Below are positions 18,390 through 26,520 of a stretch of 64,000 nucleotides of DNA, in pieces. The position numbers were made by a program, and so were the translations under genes. Every line of letters starts with the position of its first letter. Positions within the stretch are counted from its first letter, which is position 1. Location: the NCBI GenBank assembly GCA_002361355.1, contig DESQ01000049.1, forward strand, positions 18,885-82,884. The letters are read 5' to 3'. This DNA is from Lachnospiraceae bacterium UBA3310 (GTDB lineage Bacteria > Bacillota > Clostridia > Lachnospirales > Lachnospiraceae). The notes beneath the pieces are model-generated. The model had not been told where the DNA came from. It was given only the letters and a program-made list of their open reading frames with translations, and did not search any database.

Positions 18390-18812
18390 TCAATCCATGT
18401 CGATGTCGTCCGCGTCGATATTCAGCGTGTTTAACGTGCGCCGTTTTCTTCTTGCCTCCTCAGAGGCCTGCAAAATATAATTCTTGATCTCTTTCGCATT
18501 TTTGATGTGCTCCAGATAGAGCTGCGGGTGCGTGTTGTCGCCGGTGTAACAGGCAACCGTTCCCAGGCCGAAAATGCGCTCCCCCAGACTGACCTTTAGC
18601 TCTACGTCCTGTACCTTGTATAAATAACAGTCGTTCTCTGTAGTGTTAAGCAGACCCGAATCTATCGTAATCACGCGCTCGTTGATCGTGTATTTCGTAA
18701 AAGTGAAAGGCAGGCCAAAAAACAGCCACCGTTTGCGCTCCACATACTCCCGCACTTCGCCCTCTCCCGTATTTTCTTCTTCTGTTAAAACTTCTTCCCG
18801 GTTTTCATCCAT
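18390..18812 (-). CDS. PH-domain (YdbS-like) protein
   Basis: A 140-residue protein with an acidic N-terminal 22 residues, a short hydrophobic patch, and a region (about 35-115: TKYTINERVITIDSGLLNTT, LYKVQDVELKVSLGERIFGLG) that matches the bacterial PH domain 2 layout. Such domains occur in membrane-associated proteins of unknown function. A basic Arg/Lys patch and acidic tail follow. It is a single gene with its own promoter at 18865-18893 and a GGAG ribosome site. Confidence 0.78.
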   Translation of the reverse strand: MDENREEVLTEEENTGEGEVREYVERKRWLFFGLPFTFTKYTINERVITIDSGLLNTTENDCYLYKVQDVELKVSLGERIFGLGTVACYTGDNTHPQLYLEHIKNAKEIKNYILQASEEARRKRRTLNTLNIDADDIDMD

Positions 18813-18864
18813 CTTATAATCTCCTCTGTTTCACAGACTCGTAATGCACGTAACTAACGCATCT

Positions 18865-18893
18865 ATTTTACCACATTACCACCCGTTTCACAA
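18865..18893 (-). promoter_or_regulatory. Sigma-A promoter of the PH-domain gene
   Basis: On the minus strand TTGTGA (18888-18893) and TAAAAT (18865-18870) are separated by 17 bases, about 50 bases before the start codon. Confidence 0.75.
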
Positions 18894-18931
18894 GCTCTGC
18901 CCGCATTCACAAAACCGTCCTTTTATCCCAC

Positions 18932-18960
18932 TTGCGCACCCCCTCCCTTTGTGCTATGAT
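18932..18960 (+). promoter_or_regulatory. Sigma-A promoter of the nitroreductase gene
   Basis: TTGCGC (18932-18937) and TATGAT (18955-18960) are 17 bases apart and 54 bases before the nitroreductase ATG. It may also supply transcription for pyrBI if the hairpin at 19564-19597 is read through. Confidence 0.75.
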
Positions 18961-19014
18961 ATACAAAATATAGTAAGAAAAAATCAATCACCCACATCAT
19001 AAGGAGGATATTGC

Positions 19015-19557
19015 ATGACCGCAAAAGACTGTATCTTAGGGCGCAGAAGCATACGCAAGTTTAAGGCCGACGCTGTCTCCCATGATCTTTTGGCTCAGAT
19101 CGTGGAAACCGCTTCCTATTCTCCGAGCTGGAAGCACACGCAGATCACCCGCTATATCGCCGTGGAGGGCGCATTGAAAGACAAGATTGCCAGAGAATGC
19201 ACCGCCATCTATCCCCCAAACGGCGACATCATCGCGGCAGCGCCCGTATTGATGGCCATTACCATTATCAAAAACCGCAGCGGTTACGAGCGCGACGGTT
19301 CTTTCAGCACTCCCAGAGGGGACGGCTGGCAGATGTATGACGCCGGCATCGCATCCCAGAGCCTTTGTCTTGCGGCATACGAGCAGGGGCTTGGTTCCGT
19401 CATTCTTGGTCTCTTTGACCAGAGTGCAGCGGAATCTCTATTGCAGCTTCCTGAGGACAGGGAGCTTGTAGCTCTTATTCCTATTGGCTATCCCGATGAG
19501 GCGCCTGCCGCTCCCAGGAGAAAGCCCGTGGAGGAATTGTTATCCTATCAATCGTAA
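19015..19557 (+). CDS. Nitroreductase-family flavoprotein
   Basis: The 180-residue protein has the FMN-binding N-terminal pattern GRRSIRKFKADAVSHDLL and SYSPSWKHTQITRY, and the central DAGIASQSLCLAAYEQGLGS helix of nitroreductases, so it is an NAD(P)H-dependent FMN oxidoreductase. The substrate is unknown. The N-terminus is short, as in the smaller clostridial members. AAGGAGG precedes the ATG. It is followed by a hairpin and then pyrB. Confidence 0.9.
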   Translation: MTAKDCILGRRSIRKFKADAVSHDLLAQIVETASYSPSWKHTQITRYIAVEGALKDKIARECTAIYPPNGDIIAAAPVLMAITIIKNRSGYERDGSFSTPRGDGWQMYDAGIASQSLCLAAYEQGLGSVILGLFDQSAAESLLQLPEDRELVALIPIGYPDEAPAAPRRKPVEELLSYQS

Positions 19558-19563
19558 TGATCG

Positions 19564-19597
19564 AAAAATAGAAGAGGCCTGTCTCTTCTATTTTTTT
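19564..19597 (+). terminator. Terminator or attenuator between nitroreductase and pyrB
   Basis: A perfect stem (AATAGAAGAG with CTCTTCTATT, short loop) ends in seven T residues. It stops only 31 bases before the pyrB ATG, leaving no room for a separate promoter after it. It therefore either ends the nitroreductase transcript or acts as an attenuator controlling pyrBI. Confidence 0.85.
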
Positions 19598-19628
19598 CGA
19601 CTATCTTGCAAAGGAGTGTACCATTTCT

Positions 19629-20540
19629 ATGAGACATTTGATGAATCCGCTTGATTTTTCGGTTGAGGAGTTAGACAGACTCTTTGACCTTGCCAACAGA
19701 ATAGAGGCCGATCCGGCCAAATACGCTCACGCCTGCGATGGCAAAAAACTTGCTACCTGTTTCTACGAACCGAGCACCCGCACGCGTCTGAGCTTTGAAG
19801 CCGCCATGTTAAACCTCGGCGGACAGGTTCTTGGCTTTTCGGACGCCGCTTCCTCCTCCGCAGCGAAGGGTGAGAGCGTCTCCGATACCATTCGCATCAT
19901 TTCCTGCTATGCAGATATCTGTGCTATGCGCCACCCCAAGGAGGGCGCTCCCATGGTGGCGGCATCCCGCTCCGGCATCCCCGTGATCAATGCCGGGGAC
20001 GGCGGACACCAGCATCCCACCCAGACCCTCACGGATCTGCTGACAATCCGCTCCCTGAAGGGAAGGCTGGGCGGATTTACCATCGGCCTGTGCGGCGACC
20101 TGAAATTTGGACGCACCGTGCACTCTCTCATAAACGCCCTGATCCGTTACCCTGATATTCGCTTTATCTTCATCTCCCCGGAGGAGTTAAAGGTTCCTGA
20201 CTATATCACGGATATGCTGACCGAAAAGGGCATCCCCTACGAAGAAGTCATCCGTCTGGAAAACTGTATGCCGCAGTTAGATCTTCTCTACATGACAAGA
20301 GTACAGAAGGAACGCTTTTTCAACGAAGAGGATTATGTGAGACTGAAAGATTTTTACGTTCTGGACAAGGATAAGCTCTCTGCGGCGAAAGAGGACATGC
20401 TGGTTCTCCATCCCCTGCCGAGAGTCAACGAAATATCGGTGGAAGTGGACGATGATCCCCGCGCCGTCTATTTCAAACAGGCGCAGTACGGCGTCTACGT
20501 CAGAATGGCTTTGATATTAACTTTGCTGGAGCTGGCGTAA
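19629..20540 (+). CDS. pyrB: Aspartate carbamoyltransferase, catalytic chain
   Basis: PyrB condenses carbamoyl phosphate with aspartate in pyrimidine synthesis. The 303-residue chain has the carbamoyl-phosphate loop [12 protein letters not shown], the mobile loop residues [23 protein letters not shown] and [16 protein letters not shown] lies 12 bases upstream of the ATG, somewhat far. It is followed after 40 bases by pyrI, so the enzyme should be the allosteric c6r6 type. Confidence 0.97.
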   Translation: MRHLMNPLDFSVEELDRLFDLANRIEADPAKYAHACDGKKLATCFYEPSTRTRLSFEAAMLNLGGQVLGFSDAASSSAAKGESVSDTIRIISCYADICAMRHPKEGAPMVAASRSGIPVINAGDGGHQHPTQTLTDLLTIRSLKGRLGGFTIGLCGDLKFGRTVHSLINALIRYPDIRFIFISPEELKVPDYITDMLTEKGIPYEEVIRLENCMPQLDLLYMTRVQKERFFNEEDYVRLKDFYVLDKDKLSAAKEDMLVLHPLPRVNEISVEVDDDPRAVYFKQAQYGVYVRMALILTLLELA

Positions 20541-20580
20541 AATCCTTCGGATTTAACGCCTGATGAAAAGGAGGACTGTT

Positions 20581-21018
20581 ATGTTAAACGTAGGAAAAAT
20601 TGAGGAGGGCTTCGTGCTCGACCATATTGAGGCAGGCAAAAGCCTTGACATTTATCATCATTTAAAGCTGGACAAGCTGGATTGCACGGTGGCGATCATC
20701 AAGAACGCCCGCAGCAATAAGATGGGCAAAAAAGATATCCTGAAAGTGGAGTGCGACATCAACACGTTAAATCTTGATATTCTCGCTTTTATCGACCACA
20801 ATATCACGGTCAACGTGATCAAGGACGGTGAGATCGTGGACAAAAAGGAACTGGTGCTCCCCCGCGAAATCCACAATGTCATCAAATGCAAAAATCCCCG
20901 CTGTATCACCTCGATCGAGCAGGAACTGCCGCACATTTTCGTATTGGCAGACGAGGAGAAGGAAATCTATCGCTGCAAATACTGCGAAGAAAAAGCAGGA
21001 ACCTCCTCTTCCTGGTAG
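20581..21018 (+). CDS. pyrI: Aspartate carbamoyltransferase, regulatory chain
   Basis: The regulatory subunit binds nucleotides and holds the catalytic trimers together through a zinc site. The 145-residue sequence has the allosteric domain (about 1-95) and a C-terminal zinc domain with four cysteines in the pattern CKNPRC ... CKYC. The ATG at 20581 has AAGGAGG 6 bases upstream; an upstream in-frame ATG is not supported. The terminator hairpin overlaps its last codons. Confidence 0.95.
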   Translation: MLNVGKIEEGFVLDHIEAGKSLDIYHHLKLDKLDCTVAIIKNARSNKMGKKDILKVECDINTLNLDILAFIDHNITVNVIKDGEIVDKKELVLPREIHNVIKCKNPRCITSIEQELPHIFVLADEEKEIYRCKYCEEKAGTSSSW

Positions 21019-21030
21019 GTTCCTGCCGGT
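20990..21030. terminator. Bidirectional terminator overlapping the pyrI 3' end
   Basis: GCAGGAACCT (20995-21004) pairs perfectly with AGGTTCCTGC (21017-21026). On the minus strand it is followed by TTTTTCTTC, a good terminator for pnp; on the plus strand by CGGTTTTC, which is weaker. The stem includes the pyrI stop codon. Confidence 0.8.
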
Positions 21031-21057
21031 TTTCGGCTATGCTCTGCCGCATAATGG

Positions 21058-23148
21058 TTACATCTGTGCTACATCTTTCATGGAGAAGCTGATTCTTCCC
21101 ATCTTATCCTTTCCAAGGCACACAACCGTCACCTTGTCGCCAAGGGTGAGCACATCCTCCACACGGTTGATTCTCTCCTTCGCGATCTTGGAGATGTGAA
21201 CCATGCCCTCCTTGCCCGGTGCGAACTCGATGAAAGCGCCAAACTCCTTAATGCTCACTACCGTGCCCTGGAAGATCTGTCCTTCCTCAAAGTCCGTGGT
21301 GATCATCTTGATCATATCCACAGCCTTGTCCATCATCTCGCGGTCAGTGCCGCAGACAGAAACCTGTCCCTCGTCGTTGATATCAATCTTGACGCCTGTG
21401 CGGGCAATGATCTCATTGATTGTCTTGCCGCGCTGGCCAACCACATCGCCGATCTTATCAGGGTCAATCTGAATGGAAATAATCTTAGGCGCGTAAGGGC
21501 CAACTTCTTTGCGGGGTGCTGCAATTGCAGGACTCATGCAGTTTGCCATAATATACTCTCTCGCCTCACGGCATCTCCCGATAGCACCCTCCACGATTGC
21601 CTTAGTCAGCCCGTGGATCTTGATATCCATCTGGATCGCCGTGATGCCGTCATGGGTGCCGGTCACCTTGAAGTCCATATCTCCGAAAAAGTCCTCAAGC
21701 CCCTGGATGTCTGTCAAAAGTACAAAATCATCATCCGTGTCGCCTGTCACCAGACCGCAGGAGATACCTGCTACCATCTTCTTGATCGGCACGCCCGCAG
21801 CCATCAGGGACATGCAGGAAGCACAGGTAGAAGCCATGGACGTGGAACCGTTGGACTCAAAAGTCTCAGACACGGTGCGGATCGCATAGGGAAATTCTTC
21901 CTCAGAGGGAAGTACGGGGAGCAGCGCTCTCTCCGCCAACGCGCCGTGGCCAATCTCTCTTCTTCCGGGTCCTCTGCTCACCTTCGTCTCACCAACGGAG
22001 TAAGACGGGAAGTTATAGTGATGCATATATCTCTTGACTGTGATATTCTCGTCCAGTCCGTCTATCTTCTGCATCTCGGAGAGAGGCGCAAGGGTACAAA
22101 CGTTACAGATCTGTGTCTGTCCTCTGGTAAACATAGCGGAACCGTGCACTCTTGGAATGATATCAACCTCCGCCGCCAGCGGTCTGATCTGATCCAGTGC
22201 TCTGCCATCAGGACGCTTGTGATCTTTCAGAATCATCTTTCGCACGGTCTTCTTCTGGTACTGGTATACCGCCTCGCCGAGCACTGCAAGATAATCCTCC
22301 TTATCCGCAAAAGCCTCTTCCAGCCTTGCGGTGATGTTTCTGATATTTTCTTCGCGCACCTGCTTCTCGTCGGTGAAGACAGCCTTTTCCATCTCCTCAG
22401 GCGTCACGATTTTCTTCATTTCCTCAAACAATTCCTCTGGAACTGCGCAGCTCTCGTAAGAGTGCTTCGGCTTGCCAACCTCAGCAACGATGTTGTTAAT
22501 GAAAGCAATCAGCGACTGGTTGATCTCATGAGCCTTGAAAATCGCCTCCAGCACCTTTGCCTCCGGCACTTCATTGGCGCCCGCCTCAATCATCATCACC
22601 TTCTCGGAGGTGGATGCCACTGTCATTTGGAGGTCACCCTTGTCCCACTGCTCCTGAGACGGATTGACAATCAACTCTCCGTCCACCATACCCATCTGCG
22701 TCATCGCACAGGGGCCTGCAAAAGGAATATCAGAAATACAGGTTGCAATCGCCGTGCCGATCATAGCCACCAGCTCTGGACGACATGCCGGATCCACGCT
22801 CATAACCAGGTTGTTTAAAGTCACATCATTGCGGTAATCCTTCGGGAACAGCGGTCTCATAGGCCGGTCAATCACACGGCTTGTCAGAATCGCGTTCTCT
22901 GAGGGCTTTCCCTCTCTCTTGTTGAATCCGCCGGGAATTTTACCTACCGAATAAAACTTCTCCTCATACTCCACGCTGCAGGGAAAGAAATCAATCCCTT
23001 CCCTGGGTTTATCCGAGGCCGTCGCCGTAGATAAAACGGTGGTCTCGCCATACTGCATAAAAGCGCAGCCGTTTGCCTGTTTGCCTACTCTGCCGATGTC
23101 CACCCGAAGGGTACGCCCGGCAAGTTCCATGGTGTAACTCTTGTACAT
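21058..23148 (-). CDS. pnp: Polynucleotide phosphorylase
   Basis: PNPase degrades RNA from the 3' end using phosphate and is a degradosome component. The 696-residue protein has two RNase PH domains (about 10-215 and 310-540), a helical linker, a KH domain (IGDVVGQRGKTINEI) and a C-terminal S1 domain (GTVVSIKEFGAFIEFAPGKEG). Length is typical for Firmicutes. GGAGAGAAGACT precedes the ATG. It lies 90 bases downstream of rpsO with a long hairpin between them. Confidence 0.98.
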   Translation of the reverse strand: MYKSYTMELAGRTLRVDIGRVGKQANGCAFMQYGETTVLSTATASDKPREGIDFFPCSVEYEEKFYSVGKIPGGFNKREGKPSENAILTSRVIDRPMRPLFPKDYRNDVTLNNLVMSVDPACRPELVAMIGTAIATCISDIPFAGPCAMTQMGMVDGELIVNPSQEQWDKGDLQMTVASTSEKVMMIEAGANEVPEAKVLEAIFKAHEINQSLIAFINNIVAEVGKPKHSYESCAVPEELFEEMKKIVTPEEMEKAVFTDEKQVREENIRNITARLEEAFADKEDYLAVLGEAVYQYQKKTVRKMILKDHKRPDGRALDQIRPLAAEVDIIPRVHGSAMFTRGQTQICNVCTLAPLSEMQKIDGLDENITVKRYMHHYNFPSYSVGETKVSRGPGRREIGHGALAERALLPVLPSEEEFPYAIRTVSETFESNGSTSMASTCASCMSLMAAGVPIKKMVAGISCGLVTGDTDDDFVLLTDIQGLEDFFGDMDFKVTGTHDGITAIQMDIKIHGLTKAIVEGAIGRCREAREYIMANCMSPAIAAPRKEVGPYAPKIISIQIDPDKIGDVVGQRGKTINEIIARTGVKIDINDEGQVSVCGTDREMMDKAVDMIKMITTDFEEGQIFQGTVVSIKEFGAFIEFAPGKEGMVHISKIAKERINRVEDVLTLGDKVTVVCLGKDKMGRISFSMKDVAQM

Positions 23149-23186
23149 AGTCTTCTCTCCTTCTTCTTTCTTCTTTTAAATTAGTA

Positions 23187-23227
23187 GAGCGGATTTAGGG
23201 TCGGACCTGCCAACCCTATCTCCGCTC
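23187..23227 (-). promoter_or_regulatory. Long stem-loop between rpsO and pnp
   Basis: An 18-base inverted repeat (23187-23204 with 23210-23227, about 15 pairs including G-U) with a five-base loop sits between the rpsO stop and the pnp start. There is no T-run, so it is not a classic terminator. In other bacteria this spacer carries an RNase III site that lets PNPase regulate its own mRNA; the same use here is an inference. Confidence 0.7.
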
Positions 23228-23238
23228 ATCAGCCATAC

Positions 23239-23505
23239 TTATTTACGAAGTCCAAGTTTCTCGATCAATGTACGATATCTCTCGATGTCCTTCTCTTTCA
23301 GATAACCGAGCAGTCCGCGTCTCTGACCTACCATTTTCAGAAGTCCTCTTCTGGAATGGTGATCCTTCGGATGCTCTTTCAGATGCTCCGTGAGCTCCTG
23401 AATCCTCTCTGTCAAAACCGCAATCTGTACCTCCGGCGAACCGGTGTCACCCTCAGATCTTGCATATTCTTTGATAATCGCTGTCTTCTTTTCCTTAGAA
23501 ATCAT
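23239..23505 (-). CDS. rpsO: Ribosomal protein S15
   Basis: An 88-residue S15 that binds 16S rRNA in the 30S platform. It has the canonical [17 protein letters not shown] and [16 protein letters not shown] segments and ends [16 protein letters not shown] lies 5 bases before the ATG. The promoter at 23608-23636 and a leader hairpin at 23521-23537 precede it, and pnp follows. Confidence 0.98.
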   Translation of the reverse strand: MISKEKKTAIIKEYARSEGDTGSPEVQIAVLTERIQELTEHLKEHPKDHHSRRGLLKMVGQRRGLLGYLKEKDIERYRTLIEKLGLRK

Positions 23506-23520
23506 GTTTTCTCCTTTCCC

Positions 23521-23537
23521 TCAGGGGATCTCCCTGA
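23521..23537 (-). promoter_or_regulatory. rpsO leader stem-loop
   Basis: TCAGGG and CCCTGA pair around a five-base loop directly upstream of the rpsO ribosome site. The whole leader is about 95 bases long, GC-rich and could fold further. S15 autoregulation by leader RNA is known in several bacteria; whether this leader does it is an inference. Confidence 0.5.
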
Positions 23538-23607
23538 CAACCGCCTGACACCAAGAAGGGGTCGGAGTGTCCCGCCTCTGCGTGCCGGCTAAAACTCATA
23601 CCGTAAT

Positions 23608-23636
23608 ATCTTATCACAATGTTCCCGTATTGTAAA
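23608..23636 (-). promoter_or_regulatory. Sigma-A promoter of rpsO-pnp
   Basis: On the minus strand TTTACA (23631-23636) and TAAGAT (23608-23613) are 17 bases apart, in the gap between the NlpC/P60 gene and rpsO. It implies a leader of about 95 bases. Confidence 0.82.
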
Positions 23637-23650
23637 GCAAATTTTCCCAC

Positions 23651-24754
23651 CTAATCCTGCAAAATCCTGACCGCCTTGAAAGGGGAACGATAAGATACAT
23701 TGGAAATCCGGATGCCGGTCTTGGGATTGCTGGCATGAATCACCTGCCCATTTCCGATATAGATCGCCACATGGTTGATAGTCTTTCCCTTTCCGTAGAA
23801 AATCAAATCTCCCGGCTTCGCCTCGGACACTTTGATGGTAGTGCCGCAGTTTGCCTGCGCTCTGGAAGAGTGCGGGAGACTTACACCGTACTTCTTAAAG
23901 ACACTCAGGACAAAGCCGGAACAGTCCGCCCCCTTTGTCAGACTAGTGCCGCCCCACACGTAAGGATTCCCCAAAAATTCCTTCGCATACTGGCAGATAT
24001 CTACGCGCACATCGGAAATTCCCTGTCCGTAAAGCAGCTCCGACATCGTGATCGCCGTGCCAAGCTCCGCGCTGACTTCCACGTATTCCCCGGAGACAAA
24101 CACTTCGTCGTCGTCCAGAAAAACCTTAACCCAGTCGCCCTCCACGGCTGACACTTCCAGCTCCTCGCCTCTTGGCACCAATGTGATGACCTCCGAGTCC
24201 GTGTTGGCTTCCGCCCTGACCTTCAAGCTGTCGGTCGTGACCGTCGCCACGGTCGTTGCCAGTTCCTCCGCCTTCATTTTCGCGGGAACACCGGTCAAAA
24301 GATAATCACGGCTCACATAACCGTCCACATTGCCGGACTGGATATGCGCCCATGTATCATCCATATCTATCACTTCACAGGCGGCATTCTTCGGCAGTTT
24401 TCCCACAAGCCTTCCGTCCTCCGCCGCAATGGCCCGAATGTTCAAATTATCGTCCACATCGGCAATTCCCAGATTCGTATAACCCCAGTTCGCGTTCTTT
24501 GCACGCTCATAGGCAAGCGCATAATCCTCCGCCGTCTTGTCCGCAATCAGGATCACACCTGAACCGATGGCATCTTCCTGCAAAACATCCTGCGCCGTCT
24601 CTGCACCGTCTTCCCCATCCTGTACGAGTTCTTTTTCCAAGTCCAGTTGTCCTATCGGAAGCAGATCCGGAATCGGCATAGTCGCCTGTACAGGCATGGA
24701 TATGCACGCAATCATAACACTCGTTATCATCAGTAAAATCTTTCGTCTCTTCAT
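23651..24754 (-). CDS. Secreted SH3-domain NlpC/P60 endopeptidase
   Basis: A cell-wall hydrolase that should cut within peptidoglycan stem peptides. The 367-residue protein has a signal peptide (MKRRKILLMITSVMIACIS, cleavage probably after VQA), two SH3-type regions (about 85-145 and 165-215), and a C-terminal NlpC/P60 domain with the catalytic cysteine in ADCSGFVLSVF and histidines in INHVAIYIG and IHASNP. The ATG at 24754 has AGAGGA 12 bases upstream; a GTG seven codons earlier is an alternative. It starts 39 bases after the Na/phosphate cotransporter, so the two are probably co-transcribed. Confidence 0.93.
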   Translation of the reverse strand: MKRRKILLMITSVMIACISMPVQATMPIPDLLPIGQLDLEKELVQDGEDGAETAQDVLQEDAIGSGVILIADKTAEDYALAYERAKNANWGYTNLGIADVDDNLNIRAIAAEDGRLVGKLPKNAACEVIDMDDTWAHIQSGNVDGYVSRDYLLTGVPAKMKAEELATTVATVTTDSLKVRAEANTDSEVITLVPRGEELEVSAVEGDWVKVFLDDDEVFVSGEYVEVSAELGTAITMSELLYGQGISDVRVDICQYAKEFLGNPYVWGGTSLTKGADCSGFVLSVFKKYGVSLPHSSRAQANCGTTIKVSEAKPGDLIFYGKGKTINHVAIYIGNGQVIHASNPKTGIRISNVSYRSPFKAVRILQD

Positions 24755-24793
24755 TTCGAAAGCAATTCCTCTCACGCCATCTGCCCTGTCTTT

Positions 24794-26428
24794 CTAGTTT
24801 GGCTCAAAGTAGCTGTTGGCAAAAGCAATATTTGTCGCATGATCCGCCACTCTCTCCAATCCCGATACGATGTCCGAGAACAGGGCTCCCGCCTCAGGCG
24901 AACACTCGTTGTTCGAAAGCCGCTCAATATGCCTCTGCTGCAATTCTTTCTCCTTCTCGTCTATGGCTTCCTCAAGATTTCTGATATCCTCCACATGTTC
25001 TTCCGTGCTCTTAACAAACATCTCAAAAGAGAAACGAAGAATGGTGTTGACCATATCCATCATCTCTCCCAGCTCGCGCTGCGCCACCTTGGAGAAACCT
25101 ACACCAGTCTCCTCCCTGCGCACTGCCGCATCCGCAATATTTTCCGCGTGGTCGCCGATCCGCTCAATATCGTTGACCACATGGAAGAGTGCGCCAATGC
25201 TCTTCAAATCCTCGATCGGCAGGGTTGTCTGGTTGATTTTCACCAGATAGTTCGTTATGGCATGGCTCAGGAAGTCGATGTTCTTCTCCACCTCGTAAAC
25301 CTCCCTGATCTCCTCCTGATCAAGCGTAACCAGCGCATTCATCGCACGGTTCAGATTCTCATTCGCAAGAGATGCCATGCGATCCAGCTCTTTGATAACC
25401 TCAACCACCGCTGTGGCAGGGTTTAAGACCACCGTCTCACCAATGTATTTCAACTGGTAGCTGTCCCTGTAACCGATCTTCCTGTCATCGCCGGGCACCA
25501 GCAGATAGGTAAGCTTTACAATCTGTTTGATAAACGGCATCATAATGATAACCTGAAATACCTTGATGAAAATATGGGCAAAGGCAACCACACGGCCCGC
25601 GTCGCCGCCAGCTAAAAACGTGAGGGCATCCACCACCTCGCTTACTGCCAGCGAGAATATTATGTAAACTATAATCGTTCCGATCACGTTAAAAATCAAG
25701 TGAATCGATGCCGCCCTCTTCGCATCCTTCTTACCTGCCAGAGAAGCAAGAAGTGCGGAGGTACAGGCGCCGATATTACAGCCCAAAATGACAAACATGC
25801 CGATATCCATGCTCATCAGGCCCTGATTGGCAAGAAGTACCAGGATACTGACTGTCACGGAGGAGCTCTGGATCACCGCCGTGATTATCGTTCCCAAAAG
25901 AACCGCTAAAAGCGGAGACTGCAAAGATGCGAACAGTTCCAAAACTGCCGGGGAATCCTTCATGCCCGCCATGGCGCCCGACATGGAACCAAGCCCCATG
26001 AAGAGAACGCCGAATCCGACAATCACCTCACCCCATTGGGAAATCTTCTGTTTTTTGACAAACATGACAACAAGCACACCCACAAGTAAAATCAGAGGCG
26101 CCGCCTTCTCTAATTTAAAGGAAACAAGGAGCGCCGTAACCGTCGTACCGATGTTAGCGCCAAAGATCACGCCCGCCGCCTGCGTAAGCGTCATCAGACC
26201 CGAGTTTACGAAACTGACCACCATGACCGTACAGGCCGAGGAAGACTGGATTACCGCTGTGAAGATCACGCCCACAAGCATGGCCGTGAACCGGTTCGTC
26301 GTCAGCCGCTCCAGGATTCCTCTCAGTCTGGCGCCGGCTACCTTCTCAATACTGTCGCTCATGATACCCATACCATACAGAAACAGCCCAAGACCGCCGC
26401 ACATGGTAAGAATGATAGATAGACTCAT
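24794..26428 (-). CDS. Na/phosphate cotransporter with PhoU-like tail
   Basis: The 544-residue protein has two copies of the NptA/PNaS-repeat (AVIQSSSACTVMVVSFVNSG near residue 60 and AVIQSSSVTVSILVLLANQG near residue 165), about nine membrane helices in residues 1-310, and a cytoplasmic helical PhoU-like domain (about 340-540, HVVNDIERIGDHAENIA). It should import phosphate with sodium, with the tail sensing or regulating transport. A promoter precedes it at 26483-26511. It precedes the NlpC/P60 gene. Confidence 0.93.
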   Translation of the reverse strand: MSLSIILTMCGGLGLFLYGMGIMSDSIEKVAGARLRGILERLTTNRFTAMLVGVIFTAVIQSSSACTVMVVSFVNSGLMTLTQAAGVIFGANIGTTVTALLVSFKLEKAAPLILLVGVLVVMFVKKQKISQWGEVIVGFGVLFMGLGSMSGAMAGMKDSPAVLELFASLQSPLLAVLLGTIITAVIQSSSVTVSILVLLANQGLMSMDIGMFVILGCNIGACTSALLASLAGKKDAKRAASIHLIFNVIGTIIVYIIFSLAVSEVVDALTFLAGGDAGRVVAFAHIFIKVFQVIIMMPFIKQIVKLTYLLVPGDDRKIGYRDSYQLKYIGETVVLNPATAVVEVIKELDRMASLANENLNRAMNALVTLDQEEIREVYEVEKNIDFLSHAITNYLVKINQTTLPIEDLKSIGALFHVVNDIERIGDHAENIADAAVRREETGVGFSKVAQRELGEMMDMVNTILRFSFEMFVKSTEEHVEDIRNLEEAIDEKEKELQQRHIERLSNNECSPEAGALFSDIVSGLERVADHATNIAFANSYFEPN

Positions 26429-26482
26429 CTCGATTCAGATATCCTTCCTTTGTTCTGCTTCGTTAAAAAGCTACACTTCTCT

Positions 26483-26511
26483 ATTGTATCGAAAAAAAAA
26501 TCCTCTTACAA
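26483..26511 (-). promoter_or_regulatory. Sigma-A promoter of the Na/phosphate cotransporter gene
   Basis: On the minus strand TTGTAA (26506-26511) and TACAAT (26483-26488) are 17 bases apart, with a nine-T tract in the spacer. It lies immediately after the ribF stop. Confidence 0.7.
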
Positions 26512-26520
26512 GCCCTTATG

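Noticed and set aside
19500..19628. PyrR-binding RNA loop before pyrB
   Set aside because: I found no match to the purine-rich PyrR recognition loop, so only a generic attenuator hypothesis is kept.
21196..22818. Open frame of 540 codons on the plus strand opposite pnp
   Set aside because: It is the antisense of a long conserved gene, is rich in His/Leu/Arg as expected from codon shadows, has no ribosome site and matches no family.
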